A stretch of 33,755 nt of DNA from Streptomyces sp. DvalAA-14 (GCF_900091855.1 NZ_FMCH01000014.1:1-33755), one strand, 5' to 3'; positions 25,412 through 33,755 are shown, counted from the stretch's first letter. Made by a program: numbers and translations. Notes: generated by a model from the letters alone, not told the origin.

Positions 25412-27154
25412 GTGGCGAAGGTGGACCGCGGAAGGCCGCACCGCCCGGCTGGGGATCCGCAGGCGCACACCGGCCCGTTATCGGTACGGCACCGCACCGC
25501 ATGGCTGTTACGGGTGAACCGCCTCTACGGGACGAACGACGAATGGGCCACCCAGGGCTACGCGTTCGCCCGGGCCTTCGAAGGCGGCGCGTGGCCGCGC
25601 GAAGCGGATCCGAGCAAGATCTCCCGCTGGGAGACCGCCCGTATCGCGGTGCCGTGGCGGGCCGTTCGCCGCTACGAGGAACTGCTCGGCGTCCCGGCAC
25701 GTCAGCTCACCTCGGCCGTCGACACCATCAACCGCTACGCCGTCCCCTCCACCGGGCCGCTGCCCCTGCTCGCCCGGCCCCCGGCCGGGGACGAGGCGCT
25801 GGAGCGGCGGATCGACGCCGTCATGGAGGCGGTGACGGCCAACAGCCCCGTCTCCGCGGCGGACTGGGACGATCTGACCGCCGCGCTCGCCGCCGCCCCC
25901 GGCATCCGGTTGCGGGCCGGGGAGTGGACGGCGGTCGCGGAACGGCTGCTCACCGAGACGATCGTGGCCGACGGCCCGGAGTGGAAGCAGCGCTTCGAGG
26001 CGTTCAGCCGTCTGCTGGGGCACCCGTCGGCGCAGCGTGCCGCGGTGGCCGCGTGCGCCGGCTGGGCGGCGGACCCGACCAACCCGGCCTTCGTGGAGAC
26101 CGTCTGCCTGCTGGACACCAGCGCCCACCCGGACGCCGCCCGGCACGTACTGGCGCAGCTGACCGCCCCCACCAACGACGACGCCTTCTACGGCGCCCTG
26201 CTCGCCTGCGTGCGCAAGGTCAAGCACGGCCACTTCACACCTGAGCAGGTGCGCGAGGTCTGCGCGGTCGCTGTCTGCCTGCTGCACGACACGAGCGTCC
26301 GCTACGACGACGCCCGCAGCCTGGCCGGCTCCGTCCTCGCCCTCGTCCCGCCCGCCGACCGGTCGACCGAAGCACGCCGGACCCTGTACCGCCTGTCCCG
26401 GGCGGCCACCGAGGCTTCCGCTCCGCCGTCGCGCGCGGCCGAACGGTGGCGCGGGGAAGACGAGTTGACGTCCTCTGCCGGCGGGCAGCCCGGCAGCAAT
26501 CCCGGCGGTCGTCCGGGCGGTCACCCCGGTGCCCACCTGGTCGGCCATCTTGTCGCCGCCAGTGTGTCGTCGCTGCCGCGCGAGGTGCCGCGTTTCGTCG
26601 ACGGCGTCCTTCCGCTCCTCGTCGACGAGATCCTCCACGCGCCGGTGTCGGACGTACGGCTGCATGCCGCGCTGTTCCTGGCCGCGACCCCCTACCGGGG
26701 CCCGCTCGCCGCGGCGATGAGCGGCGAGACGGCCCGGTTGCATGTCGGGCGCGACGCGAGGGTGCTGGTGCGGCTGCTCCAGGCCCTGCGCAGCTTCGGG
26801 GGCGCCGCCGAACGGCCCATGGTGGAGCGGATGGTCCTCGGCGCCGGCATCCCGGCCCCGGTCGTCGAGGCCGCCGCGGGGGCCCTGGGTCATCTGGGCG
26901 GCCGCAGCACCGGGACTTTTTGGGACGCGGCCCTGGCCCGGCACGCTCCGCCGGCCCGCGCCGGAAACCAGGCCGGGGTCCGCGCTTTGGAGAGCGTCGT
27001 CTACTCGCTCGGCATAAGCGGCGAGGCGGCCCGGCTCAAACGCCTCGCGGACGACCCGCGCGCCCCGCACTCGGTGCGGTCCCGCGCCGACTGGTGGCTG
27101 CGCCTGCCGCCGTACGTCCGTTCCGGGCCGGCGGGGCAGTTGGCGCCCGGGTAG
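25412..27154 (+). CDS. Large HTH regulator with helical-repeat C-terminus
   Basis: The 580-residue protein has an N-terminal helix-turn-helix of XRE type: HRTAWLLRVNRLYG (27-40), then SKISRWETARIAVPWRAVRR (68-87), the second part being the recognition region. The remaining 480 residues are Ala/Leu-rich helices with repeated pairs (VRLHAALFLAATPYRGPLAA, VVEAAAGALGHLGGRSTGTF, SVVYSLGISGEAARLKRLAD) suggesting HEAT-like repeats. There is a Gly/Pro/His linker around 352-372. GTG 25412 has the optimal AAAGGAGG 7 bases upstream. Being divergent from the CHAT operon across a palindrome, it is the obvious candidate for its regulator and may also autoregulate. Streptomycetes carry many large regulators with this architecture; no orthologue can be named. 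Confidence 0.82.
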   Translation: MAKVDRGRPHRPAGDPQAHTGPLSVRHRTAWLLRVNRLYGTNDEWATQGYAFARAFEGGAWPREADPSKISRWETARIAVPWRAVRRYEELLGVPARQLTSAVDTINRYAVPSTGPLPLLARPPAGDEALERRIDAVMEAVTANSPVSAADWDDLTAALAAAPGIRLRAGEWTAVAERLLTETIVADGPEWKQRFEAFSRLLGHPSAQRAAVAACAGWAADPTNPAFVETVCLLDTSAHPDAARHVLAQLTAPTNDDAFYGALLACVRKVKHGHFTPEQVREVCAVAVCLLHDTSVRYDDARSLAGSVLALVPPADRSTEARRTLYRLSRAATEASAPPSRAAERWRGEDELTSSAGGQPGSNPGGRPGGHPGAHLVGHLVAASVSSLPREVPRFVDGVLPLLVDEILHAPVSDVRLHAALFLAATPYRGPLAAAMSGETARLHVGRDARVLVRLLQALRSFGGAAERPMVERMVLGAGIPAPVVEAAAGALGHLGGRSTGTFWDAALARHAPPARAGNQAGVRALESVVYSLGISGEAARLKRLADDPRAPHSVRSRADWWLRLPPYVRSGPAGQLAPG

Positions 27155-27170
27155 CGGAACTGACGTCTCA

Positions 27171-29585
27171 TCAGGTCTCGCGGTGCGGCGGTGTCACCGG
27201 CTGGTCGGCCCAGATCACCTTGCCGTTGGCCGTGGACCGGGTGCCCCAGCGGCGGCTGAGCTGCGCCACCAGCAGCAGGCCGCGGCCGCCCTCGTCGTAG
27301 GCGCGGGCCCGGCGCAGGCGCGGGAAGGTGTCGCTGCCGTCGGAGACCTCACAGATCAAGGTGGTCTCCTCCAGGATCAGCCGCAGATTGATCGGCCCCG
27401 AGGCGTGGCGGATGGCGTTGGTGACGAGTTCGCTGACGACGAGCTCGGTGGTGAAGGTCACCTCGTCCAGGCCCCATTCCTCCAGTTCCTGCGAGGCGTG
27501 CTCGCGGGCCGTGGCCACCGCCTCGGGATCGGCGGGGAGTTCCCAGGTGACGGTCTGGGACGAGTCCATGGCCCGGGTCCTGGCCAGCAGCAGCGCCACG
27601 TCGTCGGCGGGCGTCTCCCGTTGCAGTCCTGCGAGCACCCGGTCGCAGGTCTCCTCCAACGAGGCCTTCGGACCGGCGAGTTGCCGCTGCAGTTCGGCGA
27701 TGCCCTGGTCGATGTCCCGCTCGCGGGAGGCGATCAGCCCATCGGTGTAGAGGGCGAGCAGGCTGCCTTCGGGCAGGCGCACCTCGGCCCGCTCGAACGG
27801 CAGGCCGCCGAGGCCCAGCGGCGGGCCGGCGGGCACGTCGACGACGTCGACGCTGCCGTCGGGCAGGACGAGTACCGGCGGCGGATGGCCGGCCCGGGAG
27901 ACGGCCAGCCAGCGCGTCACCGGGTCGTACACGGCGTACAGGCAGGTGGCTCCGGCGTCGCTCTCGGGCTGCCGCTCGCTGGCGGTGGCGAACGGGCGGT
28001 CGATGAGGCCGTCGAGCTGGGTGAGCAGTTCGTCGGGCGGCATCTCGATGTCGGCCAGGGTGCGCACCGCGGTACGGAGCCGGCCCATGGTGGCCGAGGC
28101 CTGGATGCCGTGGCCGACGACGTCCCCGACGACCAGTGCGACCCTGGCCCCGGACAGCGGGATGACGTCGAACCAGTCCCCGCCGACCCCGCCCCGTACG
28201 TCCGAGGGCAGATAGCGGCTCGCGATGTCGACGGCGGTGTGCCGGGGCACGTCGTGGGGGAGCAGGCTGTGCTGGAGGGTCAGGGCGGTGGCGCGCTGGC
28301 GGGCGTAGCGCTGCGCGTTGTCGACGCAGACCGCGGCCCGGGTGCTGATCTCCTCGGCGAGCAGCATGTCGTCGGGGGTGAAGTCGTCGGGCCGCCGGTG
28401 GCGGTAGAAGCAGACCACTCCGAAGGTGCTGCCGCGGGCCCGCAGCGGGACGACCATGCCGGAGTGGAAGCCGAAGAGCTTCCCCTTCGCGTAGCGTTCC
28501 TCGGGCAGTCCCGCCCACTGGTCGATGTCCGGGTCGCCGACGATCTTGGTGATGTACGCCTCGCCGCTGGCCAGCGCCCGGGCGTTGGGCGAGGAGGCGA
28601 TGTAGATCTCGGTGTCCCCCGGCTTCAGCACCGATTCGGGGACGCCCCGCAGGACGGAGTTCTCCGCGAGCCGCCGCACCAGGGCCGGGCTCTCGGGCAC
28701 CCGGAGCGGCTCCTCCTCGGCGAGGACGGAGTCGAGGACGTCGACGGTCACGAAGTCCGCCAGTTCCGGCACCACGATCTGCGTCAACTCCATCGCGGTG
28801 GTGCGGACGTCGAGGGTGCTGCCGATGGTGGCGCTGGCCCGGTTCAGCAGGTTGAGCCGGGCCCGCGCCTCGAACTCGCGGGAGGTGTCGATGCCGAGCG
28901 TGTACAAACCGCGCACCTGGCCGGCGGCGTCCTTCAGCGGGGTGTTGTGGATGGCCCAGGCCTGGGTGCGGTATCCGCGCCGCTGCGTGGCCTCGTAGAT
29001 GCTGGGCTCGCCGGTGCGCAGCGACTGCAGGATCGACTCCTGGAATTCGCCGGTGCCTTCCTCGGTGCTGTCCTCCTCCACCGTCCTGCCGAGCAGGCGG
29101 TCGGCCGGTATCTTCCACAGCCGCCGGGCGTAGTCGTTCAGATGGACGTAGTGCGCCTCGGTGTCGAAGATCGCGCCGATGAACGGGACCTGGTCCAGCG
29201 CCCACGACTTCAGCGTTTCGGCGACATCGCGTTCGATGGGCAGTCCGCTGGCGACCAGCAGCCGGACCGGCGCGCCGTCGGCGTCCGGGCGCGGCGTGGA
29301 GATGAGTTCGACGGTGATGGGGTGGCCGTCCCGGTGCCGCATCACCACGGTCGACGTGCCGCCGGCCCCTTCCAGCATCCGCTGCCTGACGTCGGCCGGT
29401 ACCTCCGGGTCCAGCAGCGCGGCAATCGGCCGCCCCGCCATCTCGTCCCGTCCGAAACCCAGCAGCCGCTCGGCGCCGGGGGTCCACTCGCGCACATTGC
29501 CCTGGGCGTCCACAATGGCGGCCGCAAGGTACCTCACACCTTGCAGCTCCGCCTGCCCGTCGGTCTCGGCGTCACGTGGCTCCAT
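27171..29585 (-). CDS. PAS-PAS-GAF SpoIIE-type phosphatase with C-terminal HATPase (anti-sigma-like kinase) domain
   Basis: In this 804-residue signalling protein, domains in order are PAS (about 15-120), PAS (130-245), GAF (250-430), a PP2C/SpoIIE phosphatase (455-670) and a histidine-kinase-like ATPase (680-795). The phosphatase metal motifs are intact: GGDWFDV (468-474), GDVVGHG (487-493), YTDGL (613-617) and PADDVALLL (659-667). The ATPase has ELVVSELVTNAIRHA (714-728) and GGRGLLLV (767-774), as in RsbW/SpoIIAB-type anti-sigma kinases. Such proteins adjust anti-sigma-antagonist phosphorylation in the partner-switching pathway. The ATG at 29585 has GAGAG upstream; there is no membrane segment. 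No anti-antagonist gene lies nearby. Confidence 0.95.
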   Translation of the reverse strand: MEPRDAETDGQAELQGVRYLAAAIVDAQGNVREWTPGAERLLGFGRDEMAGRPIAALLDPEVPADVRQRMLEGAGGTSTVVMRHRDGHPITVELISTPRPDADGAPVRLLVASGLPIERDVAETLKSWALDQVPFIGAIFDTEAHYVHLNDYARRLWKIPADRLLGRTVEEDSTEEGTGEFQESILQSLRTGEPSIYEATQRRGYRTQAWAIHNTPLKDAAGQVRGLYTLGIDTSREFEARARLNLLNRASATIGSTLDVRTTAMELTQIVVPELADFVTVDVLDSVLAEEEPLRVPESPALVRRLAENSVLRGVPESVLKPGDTEIYIASSPNARALASGEAYITKIVGDPDIDQWAGLPEERYAKGKLFGFHSGMVVPLRARGSTFGVVCFYRHRRPDDFTPDDMLLAEEISTRAAVCVDNAQRYARQRATALTLQHSLLPHDVPRHTAVDIASRYLPSDVRGGVGGDWFDVIPLSGARVALVVGDVVGHGIQASATMGRLRTAVRTLADIEMPPDELLTQLDGLIDRPFATASERQPESDAGATCLYAVYDPVTRWLAVSRAGHPPPVLVLPDGSVDVVDVPAGPPLGLGGLPFERAEVRLPEGSLLALYTDGLIASRERDIDQGIAELQRQLAGPKASLEETCDRVLAGLQRETPADDVALLLARTRAMDSSQTVTWELPADPEAVATAREHASQELEEWGLDEVTFTTELVVSELVTNAIRHASGPINLRLILEETTLICEVSDGSDTFPRLRRARAYDEGGRGLLLVAQLSRRWGTRSTANGKVIWADQPVTPPHRET

Positions 29586-29797
29586 CGTCTCTCTCTTCGC
29601 ACATGGGGATATGCCAGGGGGCGAGGGTCCATTCGGGTCCCGATCGAGAGCACAAATCGGATGTCTTACTCCCAAGTGTACGGATTTGGGGGCGAGTGGG
29701 AAGTCGGACGCCGGATCGTCGATTTCTCTCCGTTACGATCGACTACTTTCTGCGACAAAGAGGTGTTCGGAGGCCCCCAGGTGGGGAGGATGCCGGC

Positions 29798-30493
29798 ATG
29801 ACACGTACCGAGACGGCCTGGGGCCCCTGGGAGCCCGCGCCCCTGCTCGACGTGGTCGCCCGCTTCTCGGCGCTGCCGGTGCCCTGGTGGATAGCGGGTG
29901 GCCACGCGATCGAGCTCGCCGTCGGCCACGCCTTCCGGGAGCACGGCGACATCGACGTCCTGCTGCTGCGCCGGGACCAGCTCGCGGCCCAGGACGCACT
30001 GCCGTCTTGGGAGTGGTGGGCGGCGGACCCACCCGGTACGCTCCGCCCCTGGCGGCGCGGCGAGATCCTGCCCGGCGCCGTCCACGACATCTGGTGCCGC
30101 CCCGGCCCCGGCGAGCCGTGGCGGATCCAGATCATGCTGGAGGAGTCCGAGGACGCCGAGTGGGTCTCCCGGCGGCACGCCACCGTACGCCGCCCCCTCC
30201 GCCGTCTCGGCGCGCGCTCGGCCACGGGCATCCCCTACCTCGCGCCCGAGGTCCAGCTCTACTACAAGGCCGAGCGCCCCCGGCCGAAGGACGAGCAGGA
30301 CTTCACCGCGACCCTCCCGACCCTGGACACCACCGCACGCCACTGGCTCACGGCCGCCCTCACCGAGTCCCACGGACAGCATCCCTGGCTCACGGCGCTC
30401 GCCGCGGGCGCGGGGCTCGGAGGGGTGAGCACGCGGCGCCGCCCGGCGCCCGCGTCCATACCGAGGGCGGGGCCCTGCCGCGGCGGCGGCTGA
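29798..30493 (+). CDS. Aminoglycoside 2''-adenylyltransferase-like nucleotidyltransferase
   Basis: The N-terminal core VPWWIAGGHAIELAVGHAFR and HGDIDVLLLRRDQL carries the GG and D-x-D motifs of nucleotidyltransferases. The next parts (GEILPGAVHDIWCRPGPGEP, WRIQIMLEES, VSRRHATVRRP, then YLAPEVQLYYKAERPRPKDE) fit the ANT(2'')-like family. Members modify aminoglycosides or lincosamides, but many chromosomal relatives have unknown substrates, so resistance is not implied. The ATG has GGGGAGGA 8 bases upstream; the product is 231 aa. It is divergent from the SpoIIE-type gene (212-base gap with GTCGAT/ATCGAC inverted repeat at 29718-29743) and its stop is 8 bases from the convergent permease. The C-terminal 30 residues (VSTRRRPAPA...) are not part of the domain. 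Confidence 0.85.
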   Translation: MTRTETAWGPWEPAPLLDVVARFSALPVPWWIAGGHAIELAVGHAFREHGDIDVLLLRRDQLAAQDALPSWEWWAADPPGTLRPWRRGEILPGAVHDIWCRPGPGEPWRIQIMLEESEDAEWVSRRHATVRRPLRRLGARSATGIPYLAPEVQLYYKAERPRPKDEQDFTATLPTLDTTARHWLTAALTESHGQHPWLTALAAGAGLGGVSTRRRPAPASIPRAGPCRGGG

Positions 30494-30501
30494 CGCTCCG
30501 C

Positions 30502-32124
30502 TCAGCGTTTGCGCAGTGCCGCCAGGTCCTCCAGGAGGGGCTCGTTCACCCGTAGGTGCCGGGCGGCGCCGCGCAGGCCGAACCAGTAACCGGCGAAGCC
30601 GATCAGCGCGGCCAGGAGCGAGTCGGCCGGGACGGGGATCGCGTGCAGGTGCATGCCGCCGTAGTTGCCGAGTTTGGACAGGGCGGCCAGTGCGATCAGG
30701 TAGGCGACCAGCCATGCGCCCGACGCCAGGTCGCGCATGCCGGACTTCTGGTTGAACCACTCCCAGCCGTAGCCGAGGACGGCGGCCGAGACCAGGACCA
30801 GGACGGCGATCCGCACGTGGGACCAGGTGGACCGGTAGAACAGCTCAGTGGCGAAGACGAAGCTGGCCGGCGCGATGATCCGGGTGCCGCGTACCCAGCC
30901 GGCCATCAACTCGGGGTAGCGGCGTTTGATGGCCTGTTCGGAAACCAGGCTGAGCGAGTAGCCGAAGAGGGTGAGCGCGCTGGCCACGGCCACCATGTTC
31001 GACCACTTCTGCAGGGTGAACAGGAACACCGTGCCGATCAGGGTGTTCACCACCAGTGCGCGGCGGGGGATGCCGGACCCGCGGTGCACCCTGGCGATCA
31101 TCGCGGGCAGCAGGCCGTTGAGCCCCATCGCGTAGACCGACCGGCCGCTCTCGGCGGTGTAGACCATGGAGGAACCGCCGGGGGAGGCGACCGCTCCGAC
31201 TTGCAGCACGATGAACAGCCAGCCCAGATTGAGGGCTTTGGCGAGGTCGACGAACGTCGAGTTGGTGTCCACGCCGTGCCAGCCGGAGATCTGGTTCAGG
31301 CGGGGGACGGCGCCGATGAAGGCGATCTGCAGGGCGATGTAGACGAAGATCGCCAGCACCAGGGCCGCGACGACCGCTCGCGGGATGTCCCGCTTGGCGT
31401 TGCGGGCCTCACCGGCCAGGTCGAGCGGCCCCTGGAAACCGGTGTAGGCGAAGAAGACCCCGCTGGTGGTGATCGCGGTGAGCGCCGGATCGTAGCCGAA
31501 GGGCGCGAATCCGTGGTGGGCGGTGACGTTGTGGGCGTGGAATCCGGAGGCGAACAGCGCGACCGCGGTCAGGACCGGGAAAGCGAACTTGCCAATGGTG
31601 AATGCCAGATTGACCCGGGCGAAGAGCCGCACGCCGTACCAGTTCACCACCACGAAGACGATCATGATGGCGAAGCAGACCAGCATGCCGAGCGTGCTCA
31701 GCCGGCTCGCCCCGGTCAGGTAGAGATGCAGCCGCGGGACGTGCAGGCTCAGGTACTGGACCATCGCCGCCGCCTCGCTCGGCGGGTTGATGGCGTAGGC
31801 GATCCAGATGCTCCAGCCGGCCATGGTCCCCACCAGCCGTCCGGAGCTGTGGAACGGCCAGCGCACCAGCCCCCCGGACAGCGGGACCGAGGCGCCGAGT
31901 TCGACCAGGACCAGGGACATCAGGACGAGCACCAGGCCGCCGACCGCCCAGGAGACGACCGCGGCCGGCCCTGCCGCGTTGGCCACCTTCATCGGGGCCA
32001 GCAGCCAGCCGGAACCGATCACGCCGCCCAGGGAGATACCGGTCAGGTGCCAGAAGCCCAGTTCGCGCTTGAGGTGCTGGTCCTCGGACGCCGGATCCGC
32101 CGTCAGCCGTGCCGTCGTCGTCAT
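30502..32124 (-). CDS. APC family amino-acid permease
   Basis: This 540-residue inner-membrane transporter has about 12-13 hydrophobic segments. Family features are the opening segment LGFWHLTGISLGGVIGSGWL with GGVIGSGW (substrate-binding unwound helix 1), SGVFFAYTGFQGPLDLAGEA (helix 6 region) and RNAKRDIPRAVV in the following loop. Polyamine/amino-acid exchangers of the superfamily share these. Substrate cannot be fixed. The C-terminus adds two segments and ends LRVNEPLLEDLAALRKR. ATG 32124 has GGAGGGGGAAAG upstream. It is convergent with the nucleotidyltransferase and divergent from the EACC1 gene. Confidence 0.93.
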   Translation of the reverse strand: MTTTARLTADPASEDQHLKRELGFWHLTGISLGGVIGSGWLLAPMKVANAAGPAAVVSWAVGGLVLVLMSLVLVELGASVPLSGGLVRWPFHSSGRLVGTMAGWSIWIAYAINPPSEAAAMVQYLSLHVPRLHLYLTGASRLSTLGMLVCFAIMIVFVVVNWYGVRLFARVNLAFTIGKFAFPVLTAVALFASGFHAHNVTAHHGFAPFGYDPALTAITTSGVFFAYTGFQGPLDLAGEARNAKRDIPRAVVAALVLAIFVYIALQIAFIGAVPRLNQISGWHGVDTNSTFVDLAKALNLGWLFIVLQVGAVASPGGSSMVYTAESGRSVYAMGLNGLLPAMIARVHRGSGIPRRALVVNTLIGTVFLFTLQKWSNMVAVASALTLFGYSLSLVSEQAIKRRYPELMAGWVRGTRIIAPASFVFATELFYRSTWSHVRIAVLVLVSAAVLGYGWEWFNQKSGMRDLASGAWLVAYLIALAALSKLGNYGGMHLHAIPVPADSLLAALIGFAGYWFGLRGAARHLRVNEPLLEDLAALRKR

Positions 32125-32251
32125 CTTTCCCCCTCCGCGTCCCCCCGCGACGCGTCCGGATGGCGCCGGCCGGAGCGGCCTACTCCGGAACCGCCCAAGT
32201 CATTCAATCCGCCCAAAGAACTGATCGGACATCATCACGATTCTCTCTTCC

Positions 32252-32257
32252 TATCAT
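32252..32257 (+). promoter_or_regulatory. Possible -10 box for the EACC1-caspase operon
   Basis: TATCAT (5/6 match to TATAAT) lies in a locally AT-richer part of the 190-base divergent spacer. There is no good -35 box. TACCCT at 32270-32275 is an alternative. Transcription would start 40-60 bases before the EACC1 start. Confidence 0.35.
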
Positions 32258-32314
32258 CCTGGCCACCAGTACCCTGGAGCTATCGAGAAATCGTCGGAAG
32301 TGGCCGGAGACACG

Positions 32315-32683
32315 GTGAACGTCACCTTCAACTGCGCGAGTACGGATCCGACGCAGGACCTCCAGTCGCTCAGAGAATGGCTGCCGAGGGCCGACCCGGG
32401 CCTCCAACTCGACTTCAGGGACCCGGCGCCGGGCGCGGGCACCCACCTCGGCCCGTCGGCCGACGAACTCTTCGCTGCGATCAGCGCGACGGCGGACTTC
32501 ATGGCACTCGGCGTCGCGGTCCGCGGCTGGGTGCACAACCGGTTCGGCCGCGATGTCGCCACCGAGGAACCGGTGATCGCCACCAACGGCAACGTCACCA
32601 CGATCGAGGTCGGCCCGGTCACCATCACGATCACCGGCACGTCCGGCGCAACGGCCCCCGTCATCGACCCAGATGAGGGCTGA
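32315..32683 (+). CDS. Effector-associated constant component EACC1
   Basis: The 122-residue protein matches EACC1, a small companion of variable effectors (caspases, trypsins and others) in bacterial conflict systems. An opening strand (VNVTFNCASTDPTQD) is followed by SLREWLPRADPGLQLDFRD, a helical segment (ADELFAAISATADFMALGVA) and RGWVHNRFG. It ends in two beta strands (NGNVTTIEVGPVTITITGTS). The constant part is thought to link effector and trigger, without enzymatic activity. GTG 32315 has CGGAG 6 bases upstream; an earlier in-frame GTG at 32300 has only GGAA touching it. It overlaps the caspase gene by 11 bases, so the two are translated together. Confidence 0.85.
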   Translation: MNVTFNCASTDPTQDLQSLREWLPRADPGLQLDFRDPAPGAGTHLGPSADELFAAISATADFMALGVAVRGWVHNRFGRDVATEEPVIATNGNVTTIEVGPVTITITGTSGATAPVIDPDEG

Positions 32684-33755
32684 GCACCCTCCGCCCGGAA
32701 CGCCGAGGGGCTACGGGCTGTTCATCGGGGCGTCCAGATTCCCGGACCCCAGATACGGTGACCGGCCCTCGGTGGCCGCGAGCGCGCGGGCGCTCGCCGA
32801 CCGGTTCGCCGACAACGGCGTATGGGACCTGCCGGCCGAACGGCGGGCGCTGCTCAGCGGCGAGGTCGAAATGCGGGCCGCGATGGACGCCCTGGTGCGG
32901 GCCGCCCGCGAGCAGGTCGACCTGCTCCTGGTCTACCTCGGCTGCCACGGCAAGCGCTTCTACGCCGACCCGGGGCTCAAACTGGCCTTGTCCGACGCGG
33001 ACTTCGACCACTTCGCCACCCATCTCCCCTTCAGCCAGGTCAAGGAGATACTCCAGCGCTCCGAAGCCCCGCTGAAACTGCTGCTGCTCGACTGCTGCTA
33101 CGCGGACGACTCCTATCTCGGCCGGATCGGTGACCCGCTCCAGCAGGAAGTGGCGGGTGTGTGCACGCTGGTGGCGACGGAGTACCGGATGGAGGCCGTC
33201 GCCCAGTGGCGCGGCACCGGATACACCGCTTTCGCCGGGGCCCTGTTGGAGGTGCTGCGGGAGGGCATCGCGCAGGGGCCCCAACTGCTCACCATCCACG
33301 ACGTCTTCAAGGCGCTGGAGGCCAAGCTGCGGCGCCACGGCATGCCCCAGCCCGGGATGCGCGGCAGCGACAGCGCCGGGGCCATGCCGCTCTTCCGCAA
33401 CCGGCACGCCGAAGCCGGCAAGGAGCCCGCGCTGCCGCCCCGGCGACCGGATTCCGTGTCGGCGGAACCCGCCGCCTACGCCAAAGACGTGGCGGACCTC
33501 GCCGCGCAGCCGGGGGAGGCGGCCGAGAGCCGGCGCCGGCTGGGCACCTTTGTCCAGCGACGCGAGCTGCCCGACGTCGCCGCCCTGGTACGGGCCTTCC
33601 TCGCGCTGGACCGGGCGGAACTCGCGGCCGCCGTGGTCGGCAGCGCCTGCACGCTGCGGGACGAGGCGGAGTTCGCGACCCTGGCGCACCTGCTGCACGA
33701 CGGCGCGGTCGGCGGCCACGACGACGTGCCGGCCGGGCAGCCGAGCGGGCGGTTC
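32673..33755 (+). CDS. Caspase-like (peptidase C14) protease, EACC1-associated, truncated by the window edge
   Basis: The frame is open from ATG 32673 to the last base (361 codons), so the 3' end is missing. The caspase fold begins RGYGLFIGASRFPDPRYGDR. The catalytic His92 is in LLLVYLGCHGKRF and the catalytic Cys142 in LLLLDCCYADD, the D-C-C position of metacaspases, so it looks active. The usual Ser-Gly after DCCx is Ala-Asp here. After the protease (to about 260), a Pro-rich linker leads into a helical region (RRLGTFVQRRELPDVAALVR, then AFLALDRAELAAAVVG) that continues beyond the window. The start overlaps EACC1 by 11 bases without its own ribosome site, implying coupled translation. Confidence 0.88.
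   Translation, partial: MRAEHPPPGTPRGYGLFIGASRFPDPRYGDRPSVAASARALADRFADNGVWDLPAERRALLSGEVEMRAAMDALVRAAREQVDLLLVYLGCHGKRFYADPGLKLALSDADFDHFATHLPFSQVKEILQRSEAPLKLLLLDCCYADDSYLGRIGDPLQQEVAGVCTLVATEYRMEAVAQWRGTGYTAFAGALLEVLREGIAQGPQLLTIHDVFKALEAKLRRHGMPQPGMRGSDSAGAMPLFRNRHAEAGKEPALPPRRPDSVSAEPAAYAKDVADLAAQPGEAAESRRRLGTFVQRRELPDVAALVRAFLALDRAELAAAVVGSACTLRDEAEFATLAHLLHDGAVGGHDDVPAGQPSGRF

Noticed and set aside
29798..30493. MNT/HEPN-type toxin-antitoxin reading of the nucleotidyltransferase
   Set aside because: No HEPN partner gene is adjacent and the sequence blocks fit the larger ANT(2'')-like family better.

Overview
The window is high-GC chromosomal DNA from an actinomycete, most likely family Streptomycetaceae. 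The evidence is dense genes with G/C-rich third positions, many GTG starts, starts that look leaderless, and the conserved run dnaX-ybaB-recR-DUF5063-ask. No rRNA, tRNA, CRISPR array, transposase or phage gene was recognised. Layout: (1) 1-4156 holds core genes: the dnaX 3' end, a YbaB/EbfC nucleoid protein, recR, a DUF5063 protein and aspartokinase (ask, with a probable internal start for the beta subunit), ending at a strong hairpin. The asd gene I would expect after ask in Streptomyces is not there. (2) 4435-10247 holds an ECF/SigE-like sigma factor overlapping a one-pass membrane protein gene, then SURF1, an S9 peptidase and a universal stress protein. (3) 10699-16663 is accessory metabolism and regulation: TetR regulator, GNAT acetyltransferase, a 3-hydroxyisobutyrate-dehydrogenase-like oxidoreductase with a near-consensus promoter inside a double palindrome, a second GNAT, a gamma-glutamylcyclotransferase-fold protein, a DinB/DUF664 protein and an ARMT1/DUF89 protein. 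(4) 16748-20148 holds a large PH-like membrane protein, a small CxxH/zinc-ribbon-like protein and a four-segment membrane protein. (5) 20250-25105 (minus) is a tight three-gene operon: membrane-anchored protein, PH-like protein, and a 1156-residue TPR-CHAT protease with an intact His/Cys dyad. A large HTH regulator is divergent from it across a palindrome. (6) 27171-32124 holds a PAS-PAS-GAF-SpoIIE phosphatase-HATPase protein, an aminoglycoside-adenylyltransferase-like nucleotidyltransferase and an APC permease. (7) 32315-33755 holds an EACC1 protein overlapping a caspase-like (C14) protease that runs off the window.

The most interesting part is the right-hand 13 kb. Two caspase-clan (clan CD) cysteine proteases, CHAT and EACC1-caspase, each sit with small partner genes, as in NTP-dependent or protease-effector conflict systems known from multicellular bacteria. 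The CHAT operon (membrane anchor, PH-like adaptor, TPR-CHAT) is my best candidate for a poorly described system. EACC1-caspase matches a described family pairing.

A second theme is an unusual number of short tandem repeats, in spacers and in frame within conserved genes (DUF5063 protein, aspartokinase linker, sigma-associated membrane protein, TetR N-terminus, CHAT N-terminus, poly-Asp loop of the PH-like membrane protein).
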